From: Nymphaea colorata
Taxonomy: Eukaryota; Streptophyta; Magnoliopsida; Nymphaeales; Nymphaeaceae
Direction of reading: 5' to 3'
Length of the DNA: 64,000 bases
Assembly: GCF_008831285.2 (NCBI RefSeq)
Contig: NC_045139.1
Coordinates: 8,092,204 to 8,156,203, forward strand
Made by a program: the position numbers and the translations under genes
In this document: piece after piece, positions 1 through 12,000 of the stretch
Numbering within the stretch: position 1 is the stretch's first letter
Layout of the letters: each line of letters starts with the position of its first letter
The notes under the pieces: model-generated
What the model saw: the letters and a program-made list of their open reading frames with translations, nothing else
What the model was told of the DNA's origin: nothing
The model's database searches: none

Positions 1-261
1 TATGATATTTTCATCAAAAGATTTTTGTTCTTTAACCATGCATCTAGCAACATTTCTATATATGTATATATATAGAAAAGCTTGCTAGCAGCCGAACGGC
101 TAAATATTTAAAAGTTGTAGCTAAATGCAACATAAATTGTGGCCTAAAAACACTGCAAACTGTCGCTATCCATAAATTGGTGCTAGTGTTTCCATTGTGT
201 GGTGTTCTTAGTGATGGCTTACTCTCACAGCTGACTAATTTCAATTCTATACATTTAAATT

Positions 262-264
<3 letters not shown>

Positions 265-317
<53 letters not shown>
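265..317. repeat. (TA)n microsatellite
   Basis: About 26 TA units; the open frame through it is an artefact. Confidence 0.97.
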
Positions 318-323
<6 letters not shown>

Positions 324-507
324 AAGAGAGAAAGAGATAAGGGAGGTGGGAGGGACAATAACTGATTCACTTAGCCTTTATAATCTCACACTCAACATTC
401 TTCAATACCATCAAAATAGCACCCTTCAATGTTTGAACTCAGGACGCGGTTATAACATGCTATCCGACCCAACCAGTTACACTATCCATCACTTGGTATA
501 GAGACTT

Positions 508-534
508 GGTATAGAGAGAGAGAGAGAGAGAGAG
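508..534. repeat. (GA)n microsatellite
   Basis: About 13 GA units. Confidence 0.95.
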
Positions 535-2486
535 AAATTGGTATATGCTTAACCATTTGCATAAAAGACAAAAGCCAGACCCCTTAAATTTATGTTGAAA
601 ATATTTCAAACAAAACTTGAACATCTTATTGTATTCATACGTATCAAGTTAGTATAACCATGTTCTACTAAAACTTGTTAAATTTGAAGGCACAATAGTA
701 CATTAAAAAAAAACAGAAAGACACAGATACTTCACCTTCTAACAATTGTAAGCAAAAGTGAGATACTTTAATACATTAATTATTTTTTGGTAAAATATTT
801 ATTTATTTTTCTTGCATTAATCATCTCGTATTTTTTTCCCTTCTTCCTAATGCAGACAAGCTAACCCTAGTGTCATTTAATACGCACTAGAACTGATTAA
901 AAAATTTAAAAATAAAATAGAACGAAAAGGAGACCCCATAACTTTGTACAAAAGAGTCCTTTCTGATCCAAGCCACTCTAGTGGCATAAATTCCTCCCAT
1001 TTGAAGAAAATTCGTGTCGCTTTCGTCTGGTGCAAGGTGATTACAATAAATTTTAATATAAGCCAAAATATTATTTTTCTAAATTTTTATATAAGATAAA
1101 TAATGTTTTTAATTTACATATAAATTTTTAAAAACTAAGGGATGACCCATGGGGGCCCATATAGCTCCGCCCCTAGATACAACACCGTCTGACTCTGCCC
1201 CTAGATACAACACATGTTTGAAAGAGTTGAGTCAATCATTGACAGGTTTTCCTTTTCATTTTACAGTATTTTTTATTTTAATTTGTCAAAGGTAGTTCTG
1301 TTTTTTTTTTTTGGCAAAAAAAAAAAGTAACCTTGTAGTTTTTTCATTTTGTCCTTATTGACTGTACTCCAATGGACCATTAGATTGAGTTTTGCATTTA
1401 CGTGAAAACATGCACCAGGACCACCCAATGCCTTTTACCACATGCACCAGGGACCATACATGCCCCATCTGTTAGTGCCATGGGTACTAACGGTCTAACA
1501 AACAAAAGATTTCAATCAATCATCATTTAAAAATTAAATGTTGAATATGACATTGATTAATCAGTAACGTATGAAAAACAAATAAAATACAAAAAAATGT
1601 TTTTTTTTTCTAAGAAGCACTTCAAAAAGGAAGAGACCTGGTTAACCCAACCACAAATTGCATAGCATTTTTCTTCTTTCTATATTTACTTAGGAGAAAT
1701 TTCATTCGGTAAAAAACAGCCAAAAGTTATGCTACATCCTTGAACTCAACTCAGGTGTATAGCTGTATAGCACTTTGATTTAATTTAGAGTTGAAATTAT
1801 ACGCATTTCCCTCTCACTACCTGTCTTACTGGTAAAAGACAATCTCCTAAATTAACTTAAACCAATATCTAGTCAAGAAATATTTCTCTGTATATCCAAA
1901 ATTTTACTCGGAAAAGGCTATCGCTCTTTTAAGAAGCTGTGATGCTAAGACTGTAAAACATCTACCATGATTTTTGGTTTTTCAGACAATCAGGACATCG
2001 CCAACTGTATAACATTTCTCCACACGCTCTGAATGATAAGATCAATCCATGCCCATTCACACATGGGAATCTTCAAGAAAAGATTATACAACTTTAGTCC
2101 ATCATTCCACAAAAACAAAGTATGTAGCCTCATTCAATTCCCTTCTCTGTTGCTCAAGACCAGTCCTTCCACCGGCACGGCCCTGAAGCAGTAAAACTGG
2201 TCATGAAAAGAATAAACCGGCCCTTTGTGGCAAATGCACAATTGAGAACACGTGAATGAAAATAATCCTTGCATGGGCAGACCCACAGATTTTGTGCAAA
2301 AGAAAAAAAGGGGACTACAGCCAAATTTGTAAACCAGAGCCAAAAGACTCAAAATGACCAACATGCATATTGCACTTTTACATTTTGAGAATACCATTCG
2401 CTTTTGGGGTCACACAAATGCGTATGAGGTTTCTGAAACAAGGAAAGAGAGGGAAGGCAGCGACTCACCAGTCTGCTTGATAGAAT

Positions 2487-2921
2487 TCACTTTGTGTAGA
2501 GAATGTCATAGTGTCCTGGTCGATAGAGCATCGTCACTAGTGGCTCCATACTCACTTGTGGAACTTCACCTGAGGGAACAAAATCATGATGGTTTACAGT
2601 AAGGTTGCCAGAGTCGCAAGAGCTACGGTCAAGATACACCACACGGATTGGCACACCCAATGTATCCGACAAAGCAATGATGTGGACATGGTCACTCTCC
2701 TCCCCCATGGGCTCCACTGATGTCTTGCAGAACTGATGCCAGAATTCAAGTATACAGAGGCAGTTAGGCAGAGAAGATTAAAGTAGTAGAGTGACCATAA
2801 GGAACCCGATAAAGTTACCCTGCTAGGCCCTCTCTAACATCCCCTGTATATACAATAGGTAAGTATATCTCCTTCATCAAGTGCATTTGTGTGTCTGTGT
2901 GTATATGTGTATATGTGTCTA

Positions 2922-3020
<99 letters not shown>

Positions 3021-6000
3021 AGGGGGGTGGGGAGGGGGGGACTGAACATCTCCCCAATCTCACTTAATGTAATGGCACAGTGATCAATGTAGCATAATTT
3101 ATTTATTAAAATTTTAAAAAAAAATCTTTTCCAAAAGATAAGCATATGATCTTTTAAGCCATCAAACTTCAACTCAGTTGATTTCTTGCACATTAAATAA
3201 ACTAAAGATAAAATTCATATATCTTTCTTCACCATGTAATCACTTAGTTGGATGGTTTTGGATGAGGCATGTAAGGGTAACACCCTCTTTCTCTCTAGAC
3301 GTGCTATATCCCATCCACATGAAACAGAAAAAAGGATCATGATTCACCAAAGTAGACCTGCATATTTGAAAGGTACACCAGAATTCAAGCACTAATTATC
3401 AAAACAGGTCGGTTTCCCAACTCCACAAAGGCTTGTTTTGAGTTGCTTTGAGCAGCACTGGTAGCAGCCGCTAGCAAGCCCCACCCTTAATAGCAAAAGA
3501 ACTCATGCACACACCTAACAAAGCCCTAATCCCCGATTAGGGTAATCCCTCCCAGAGGGATATGCAACTCAAAGACTGGATAGATGCCTGGACACACAAC
3601 GCCCACCTTATTTATAAGGCCAACACTGGGTCTATTTTTAGGACCGACCATTAAGACAGTTACGATCCAAGACCCAGCGACTAACAATCTCCTCCCTTTG
3701 AAAAACACCTTGTCTTCAAGGTGTGAAGAAAATTTGGTGATTGTGAGAGGCCTTCTTGCACTTGAACACCTCCCTGCCATGTCCTGAATCAAAATCTGTA
3801 CGGATCAAAAAGTGATTACTATCCAAGGACCTGATGCCATGATTTTATGTATGCGCCTTGCTTGCACCCCATGACCACCTAATCTCGGGGTCTCCCATAT
3901 GCTATCAGACTTAGATAGCTGTTGGTCAGCCACAGAATGCATGCGTTTCTGAAGAAATAGCAGTTGCAGGACCACCTTTGAATTTACTGCCAGATTGACC
4001 TCATGTAGAAGATGCACCTGATCAATTTCTAATTTTTCTTGGCATAATTGATCAGGAAGTGATTTCAGTCGTGCCCAATAACCATATCCTTCACCTTGGC
4101 TGCTGTTTGATAATTGCAAATCCTGCATGTAAAATTCCATATGGCCCCAACAACAATAATTAGAAAGGGATCTTCTCTTCCATGTAAACGAACACCCTTA
4201 TCCTCACATCTCACATGAAATTGCAAATGTAGAACTCGACAATACCCCTATCTCTTTAGTTGGCACCCATGCCCCGTGAACATATAAAATGTTATCCTTG
4301 TCAATTACCCAACAACATTGTGATCCACTGGTATTATCAACAAAAGAAGAACCAAGCCCCCTCAATCCAACACAAGAAGTTCGTAGATTCTTAGTTGTAT
4401 TTTCCATATCCCACATGATAAAGTCAGCATAAGCAGAGCTCATTGTGTATGCAACTGACCCCAAGTTCTCCAGCAGGTGACCACCATTATAAAAAGAATA
4501 ATTAGTACAAATTTCTTTTGTCTTTTGTACCTTTTAACGGTCCATTTTGTTCAGGAATAGGATAGCTACTATCTCTATCTTTCCCATGACGAGATCCGTA
4601 GATGGATATGCTAAGGAGTCATCCGATCTCTAAAGCACCCTTGAATGGTTGGTATGGTTGTATTTGGGAGGCTGTCTCTATAAGAGTGAACTGCACAAAG
4701 CCCCTTCCCTAGTGCAAGCAAAAAAACTACCTCGTGGATGGCCATATAACAGTAATGTTTGTTCCATGGTAGCTTCCATGCACTGAACTCGTGCTTCCAC
4801 ACCCGATATGAACTCTATGGCAATGCATTCTCAGCGGTGAGTAATAGTCTTACGCGGTATTGATGGCAGGAATCCAAGTATGTTCCTTAGCTGCAACTCC
4901 CTTCCAGGATCAGCCCCAAAAACGTGGTGGTAGTTTACTGAACTCCTCCAATAAATGGCCCAAAGCTGCCTTTTTTGCTTTGGCATCCAACAGCTGGAAA
5001 CAACCTTGGGACTAGATGACATGAGGACAATCTGGCCAAGTGTTGTATCTCTCCTAGTTCTTGCAGCTTCCCAATCTTCAACAAGTTTAAGGGCACTCGT
5101 TGACTCCCAACACATTACATCCATGCAAAAGGTATTCCCTCTTATGGCTTGAGCAATTTCAGCAAAAGAAACATTAACAACTGGTAACCACCACTGGCAT
5201 ACTTCAACCGAGGTAGGCTCTCGTTCATCATTCCATGCTGAAAAACATCGAATTATAGCACCTACCCTTGAAGAAGGTGGCACTGATGCACTTGCTAAGA
5301 TACTCAATGTCTCTGAGTGGCATCCACTGGTGACAATAGTTCGAGTAAAAATTTGACGCCCTAGTGCTATCCCCCCTAGAGAAAAACCACTAATAAGCAG
5401 TGCAAATTTCACAAGACGAAAAGGGTCGTCTTTGTCAAAACGGTGCAAGAAAGGATGCTACTTTGTCAAAAATATCTTGGTTGGAAGTGTCATTGCTTAT
5501 TCATATGACCCTAACTGTTATTGTCCCCATTTCTGCACTGACTAGAAAAGAATCCATCCAAGTTATTGCCATGTTCAGAACGCTACTAGGATGCTTTGGG
5601 TGCATCTGGTGGAATGTCATTCCGACCACCCACAACATCCAGAGGGACTGGTAACTCATCCATGCCTTCACATGAGCAGAAATCCTTGGATGGGCAGTAG
5701 GGACACCTTGTTACCATAGGTGCTGACGTAGTAAATGAGTCCCACAAATGATCTTCAATGCCATCCCTTACCACTGCAGTAGTTTGATCAGTAGTTAAAG
5801 GAGGAATACTGAAATTTCTATCCTAAATTTATAATACAATTCAAGAGTTTCTCTGTCGAAGCCGCCCACAATCCCCTTGTTCTGCAAAAACTCTACACAA
5901 AGTTGTGACGATTGTCGATTGTATCAATTGTTGAGTGAGCCATGTCGGTTCTCCAATTTCAAGTGACGGTTGTACCAAATGTTCTAGAGGCCTCTGCATA

Positions 6001-9000
6001 CTTAGATGCTCATATGTAACATACCTTTTGGCAAGAGAACACCACTTCCATGCTGTTTTGTGCAATCTCCTCTTTTTGCCTCCCAAACACCCATGTTTCG
6101 TTGAAGCCTTGCACGACCTCCTCTTGTAACTCTTCACCATTACTAGGGTAACGGAAGCAATCTGCAGAGAGGACTCTCTTTTCTGCTGCTGGTACTGATT
6201 TGCAGAGATCGGGTTGTTTGTGAGCTGATTCGTAATGCCTATACCTGTTGACAGTGAGGGTTCTGAGGTTTGATGCATCTCTCCCTTATCATCCTTCCAC
6301 TCTTCTCAGCTCTTTTGAGGCTGAGCAATGGGATGGTCTGTAAGAGCCATCTGGTAGCCCATGTTGTATAGCATTTCTTCTAACAATACCCTCATCAGCC
6401 GCTGTTCTGCCAACATCCTCTGCAACTTCTCCTCCATGCTAGTCAATGTCAGATTCATCTTTGCAAAGGTACTCTCTAATATTCTTTTTTTCTGTCGACC
6501 AGTGCTGGCCCTGATACCAGTAGGTAGCAGCCGCTACCAAGCCCCTACCCTTAACAGCAAAATAACTCACACACACACCTAACAAAGCCCTAGTCCCCGA
6601 TTAGGGTAATCCCTCCCAGAGGGTTATGCAACTCAAAGACTGGATAGATGCCTGGACACACAACACCTGCTTATAAAGCCAACACTGGTCTATTTTTAGG
6701 ACCAACCCTTAAGACAGTTATGATCCAAGACCCGGCAACTAACAAGCACTAACATGTTGGACCTTGAGCTTTGCAGCACAAAGTGGCAAAGCATGATAAG
6801 CATCAAGCTCTGCCTCACAGACTAGTGCGAAAGCATGAAGGTTAAGAATGCAATGAAATTTCAAGGGAGCCCAGTTCATTTACTCATGGAAGTTTAAACC
6901 TTAAGACACCTGCTTGACAAGACCCTGGATCCCAACCCATACACACCTAGGCTGGTGGCAATTTTGTCGTGCCAGGGAGTGGATTCACATGTAGGAATCT
7001 AAGTATCTGACTGGACCTGCCATGCATAATAGATAATGACAGATGTCCTCCAAAAACAAAAAAGGTAGGCAAAGGATTGGTTACTGCGAAATAAAATCGT
7101 TCTAGTTTGTAACTCCCTAATTTTAACATAAAAAATATGCATATTAAAGAAATTCATGTGGCAACTGACACAGCATAGAAAACAAGAAGTAAGGTCACTT
7201 CAAATGTACCTGATCCACTGTTCCATTGCTCAAGCCCATAATAAATGGTTCAAAAAACTCAGAGCGCTGACGTATTTCACCCGATGTGACAAATCTAAAG
7301 AACATCACAACTAACCAAGAAATTTTGTCTCATGAGTTACTCTTCAAAATGATGCTAGAACCAAAAAGGTGGTTTCTCTTACCATATTCAGAAACAAGAG
7401 GGTCACGGCTCCTTTTTACAAGCTCATCATGGCTGTAAATAATGTAAGTACCAGAGTTAAACCATTAAATGTACTACACCAGAACAAAACTGATGAACCT
7501 ACACATGACTATATCTAAAGAAGTCCATCCCATGTGGACTGGGGATAGGGATGTGCCATGAAAAAAAAAATCAAGAATAAATGCTGACTGGTTCAAACTT
7601 GGTTTGACATGCTTGGCTTTAAAATGGTGTACCTGGATCAGGACCTATATTTACTCATGTCATTGAGGAGCAACCTTAGACTAGCTATGTAATTCATTCA
7701 CCTCATTCTTATATACTCCTCTAAGAAACAAAATTATTGCAGAAATTACCTTATGGAGGTCTCTCTTCCTCCAATAACATTATCCAGCTGCTCGATGAAA
7801 AGCTGATAAAACAAAAAAAAAAAGCCAAAAGATATTATGCCCTCAAATAAAACCATGCCATGAACCAAGAAAAAACAAATATTAAGGACAATGAATAGCT
7901 ACAGAGGATAAAGGCAGAAGAAAAACGAAATGTTTTGCCATCATATTCAAAAAATGAAAAAGAAATACCTCAAAAAAATCCTCAAAGGTAAACTCTGTGT
8001 ATCCTAACCCCAGCAAAGTCTTCTTGCATTGCTCAATTTTCTTTTTGATACGATCAACTTCCTTTGTGTCTTGTGTTTCCAAAATATGCTCCTAATCCGT
8101 AACCTCAAGATTTCTTGTTAGCTGATACCAGAGAATCAATCCAAGTTTCCAACCACCCTCCCACACAATAGATGGAAAAAAGGGAACTAAATCACAGATA
8201 ATTGATATATGATTGAAAAACTTCAGGGAATCACCATTACCAGATACGAGAACATGAAACACCGATAAAAGCAATTTCCATCTCCTCTTGTACGCCTAAT
8301 TGCAGCATATTGTTCACCAAGCAACTAGACCATGAAAACTTGTTCAAAATGCAGATATAGGATAGACATAAATACGACAAGAGAGAGAGAGAGAGAGAGA
8401 GAGAGCACATCCAATGCCCTGCATTATTCTCACAAGCCTATAGATTCAGGGAGAGGATGATCACTTTTAAAAGAAAAGATACCTGTTGAAGTGTTGATGC
8501 AAAACAAAGATATATGCTAGATTTCAAAAATGACAATGCCATACCTTGATTTTGGCCTGCAGGACAGGGCTGCCAGATGCATATTCTGCGGCTAAAGCTG
8601 AGATAGGTTCCTGCATAAGCAACATCTAATTCCATAAATATTCACTTCTTTATCAGCTAGGCCATCTAGAATGTGTAACAAGCATTAAGAACTTATTAGG
8701 CATCATGAACATCAATGGCACTAAACTTTAGTCAAAAGCAGGCCTAGGCAAGTAAAAACAGAGCCTAATTCACCTTGCAAGCCCTACTAGGTGAGGAACC
8801 TAGCTACAACCTAGGTCTGCCTGGGTGACTTAAAAATGTGCTCGAACTTTTTTAGAACTGTAATTCAGCCTTTTTTTAAATTTTAAGCAAATGAAAGAGA
8901 AAAGGAGCCAGTCGAGGACCATGGTGAGAGACTGAGAGGTACACCCTTTCTCCTTCCCCTCCTTTCTTTTTCTTCTTCTTCATCTTCTTCCACCATCCCA

Positions 9001-12000
9001 GTTCACCATCCTCCTCTCACTTTTTCCTTTTCTCTATATGCATATTTTGCTAAATATATTTGTAAAAATTGCCGAATATTATGCTTATTGATTAATATAA
9101 GTAAATATAGCTTAACATTATACTGAGACTGAGTATATGTGGAATACATGATGACATTCTGCAATATAGTTAATATGGTTGGGAATGGTAGAGAACGCCG
9201 TTTTTAGTATTAGTATTCATATATGCTTTGTTGTTATTGCTGATTTTTCTTGTTCTGCTGAACCCAAAATTATATTCTGACTATGTATATGTCTGTGTGT
9301 GTGTTTTATTGCTGAATTATGAACTAAGATAAATACAAATGTCAATATAACTCACATTGTTAATTTTAATCCATGTAATTTGTTTTTCCTTTTTGCAATT
9401 GTCCGAACACATAAATACTTGGAGTTCTTATGTTAGTTTTAGATAGTTTCATCTTTCAATATTGTGAGCCCCATATATAAAATGACGACAAATATTCTTC
9501 TGGAATCCAATAATGGAATATCAAATGTGCTGCTCTAACTTGCTTTTATTTACTCATCCAGCCTATGCCCCGAATAGGCCTCTCTGAAGGTCCACAGCCC
9601 AGACATGCCCAGCATTTTCAATGACTTCATAACTTAGGCCACGTTTGATGGCCTGGATTTTTTTGAGGGGGAATTTTTTCAAGGGTAAATTCTCCACGGT
9701 AAACTGACAGGACGGTAAATTTTCCTTTTTCTTGTTTCAGGCCATGTTTGATGGCCTCAGGAAAATTCTTTCTAGAAAAAAATTTTTGACCGTTAAAGGG
9801 ATATCATTTCTCACGTAACAAATATGCATATCAGAAATGTTAACCAGTGCCATAACATAGCAAAAAATATTGCAGGAGAGGGGGGAGGGGGAGATAGAGA
9901 GGGAGAGCATCATAGACTGCAAAATGAAAATCTTTGATGAATGGCATCATGGATGAAGGTAGAAGCAGGTCGTCGGAGGAAAAGCGACAGCAAACGATAA
10001 AAGAGCAGCAATTCAGAGTTGCTTCCTTTCACCCCCAAAATCACAAAAAAAGGACATCTGATATCAAAATCATGTCTTCAGAATAGAAACGAAGGCGAAG
10101 TGGACAATGTCGCTGGAGGAGGAACGAAACTAGCCGCCGAGAATAGTAGCAGGGTATTTTGCCGGAACAGCAACACGGCAATCCAAGCCTAGATAGTCCG
10201 ATAGATGCGTCTATCTCCGAAAACAGATGGGTCGATCATCGGAAGCTGAGGAACAAGCTCTGAATCGATATTTGGAACAGTAACTTTTGCGGAGAAAAGG
10301 GGAACGAAGTAGAGATGGGGCGAAAGAGGGGAAGTGGAACGAGCTTATCTGTGAAGAAATACGATCGCCCAGCCGGCTCCATGATGAGAAGAGAATCGAA
10401 GGAGCTCGGTCGAACGGAGGAGGAAGATGCGATAGCGAGGGAGAAAGTGCTTGGTCGATCGGTAGATGAAGAGGCGGTGGCGAGGGAGAGGAGCGTGATG
10501 GAAGAAGAACGCGCACGATGGAAGAAACCCTAATGGGCAAAAAAAAATCGTCGAAAAAAAGTCGGACCCTCATGGGTCCGACTTTTTTTCAAGGTAAATT
10601 TACCCTGGAAATCGATTTTGAGCGCGGTAAAGTTTCCCACGTTTGATGGCGCTGGTTGAAAGCGTACAAAAAAGGAAAAAACCCCCGATGAACAGTATTT
10701 TTCCTAGCCATCAAGCGTGGCAGATAAGTGACCACAGCCTGGCCAGTTAACATAATGAATAATAAAAATGAAATTTGCTAGAAAATATTCACTGAATCAA
10801 TTACGTAAAAGAGAAAAAATAGACAAAATATTTCCAAAAACTAAGATGAAAATTAGGTTGAAGGGTGACAACATAAACGAATCATCGCCCATTGGTGTTC
10901 CCAAATTGTGCTCCCACTAACTCTTTGTGTAGCTACAAATCTATTTAAAACTTTCAGTTGAAGGGCAATAACTAGAAGAAAAATTGGTTAAAACACCCTG
11001 CTTAAAGTTAATAACAGTTTCGTAATTAAATCCTTTAGGAAAAGAGTGGTGGATGCTCTGCATTTCAATTTCAGAGCAGTTAAGAAATAAGTAGATAAAA
11101 TAAATGGGCCCAGTAATGTCACTTCATCTTTATTAGGGTGCCTCAAGTTTCGAGGACATACTCCAGGCTTCATTAGAAGTTTGAAACAAAGGAAAAGTTC
11201 AGAAAGTAAGGAGAAGTTTTTGACTAGATACTAATCTGTAGGAAGAGAAAGAATGTTAGTCTAACCAACTCAATTATTCATCAGACAATAATCCAACATT
11301 CATTTCTTTTTCCTTTAACTCTTTTTCTTCTGAAGGAGGGAAAAAAAGGGAAAACACAAAATTATTTTTCTATTTTATGATGTTTCTATTATAAAAATAC
11401 AAAATTCATTTGATAATTATGCCATGATGTTCTTTGTTTCTAACTGTTCTCTTGTCCAATTTCATGGAGCATTAGTTAAAGCACTGTTGTTTTGTATTGC
11501 AGTTTCCTGTCTCTGTGGAAAAACCACAAATCATCACAAAATACAACTAACATTTTCTTTTACGTCTCATAAAGTCACAACTAAATTCCTTGTGCATTTA
11601 TAGGGATTCAGAGATACTGTGCAAAACTGAGTTCTAGAAAAGGATATTTCAGCAGTTTTTGGTAGAAAACTTTTGTCATGTAGGGATAAGAACTGCAGCT
11701 ATAAAATAGGATAATTGTCTCATGGGCAAGGCAAGAATGGCCTTTCAGGTCCAGAGCTTCTGTGTGAGGTTGCTGGCTTTTTTGTGATACCGGATGGTGC
11801 TTAGCATCCAGTCCCTTGTGTTGCAGCAACTAATTTTTTCTGTCTCAATGGTTTTCTCTCGACGCCCTTTTTTTTTTCTTTTGGATGGTTCAGGTTCAGG
11901 CTACTCCTTCGTTTGCAATAAAAAGATTGGGAGCCTACCTCCCAGTATGTTCTCCTGGAAATTCCTTGTGCATTTTGCTCGTGGAGGTAACATCATAATT

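Larger units (their letters stand above)
1..2486. other. Intergenic flank, repeat-rich; rightmost part probably otubain 3' UTR
   Basis: No convincing coding region. Contains a (TA)n tract (265-317), a (GA)n tract (508-534), an old retroelement scrap with a 17-bp direct repeat (GCCCCTAGATACAACAC at about 1169 and 1197), and AT-rich filler. About 2000-2486 would be transcribed as the 3' UTR of the minus-strand otubain gene, but I cannot fix a poly(A) site. Confidence 0.6.
3459..6744 (-). mobile_element. Non-autonomous LTR retrotransposon (complete, 3.3 kb) in an otubain intron
   Basis: Two direct repeats, 3459-3686 and 6522-6744, flank the element, which runs on the minus strand. The 5-bp target duplication agcac is intact at 3454-3458 and 6745-6749. 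Read on the minus strand, the LTRs begin TGTTAG; the downstream copy ends TACCA. Next to the upstream LTR lies TGGTATCAGGGCCAG, a primer-binding site for initiator Met-tRNA with one change from the usual TGGTATCAGAGC. A polypurine tract (AAAGGGAGGAG) precedes the downstream LTR. By eye the LTRs differ at roughly 17-19 of about 222 positions plus several indels, so the insertion is old. I see no gag, protease, RT, RNase H or integrase motifs. It lies in the last otubain intron (2733-7209) and has the same orientation as the gene. Confidence 0.92.

Noticed and set aside
395-500. tRNA gene or tRNA-derived SINE (minus strand has TAACTGGTTGGGTCGG and GAGTTCAAAC)
   Set aside because: Box A and box B are only loosely matched, no cloverleaf closes, and such words are common in plant repeat debris.
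2815-3193. His/Thr-repeat and Cys/Val-repeat open frames
   Set aside because: Artefacts of the (GT)n microsatellite.
10211-10573. 120-codon minus-strand ORF as a gene
   Set aside because: Lies wholly inside a TIR element; Ser/Pro-rich from CT-rich DNA, no known domain. Treated as captured leader sequence.
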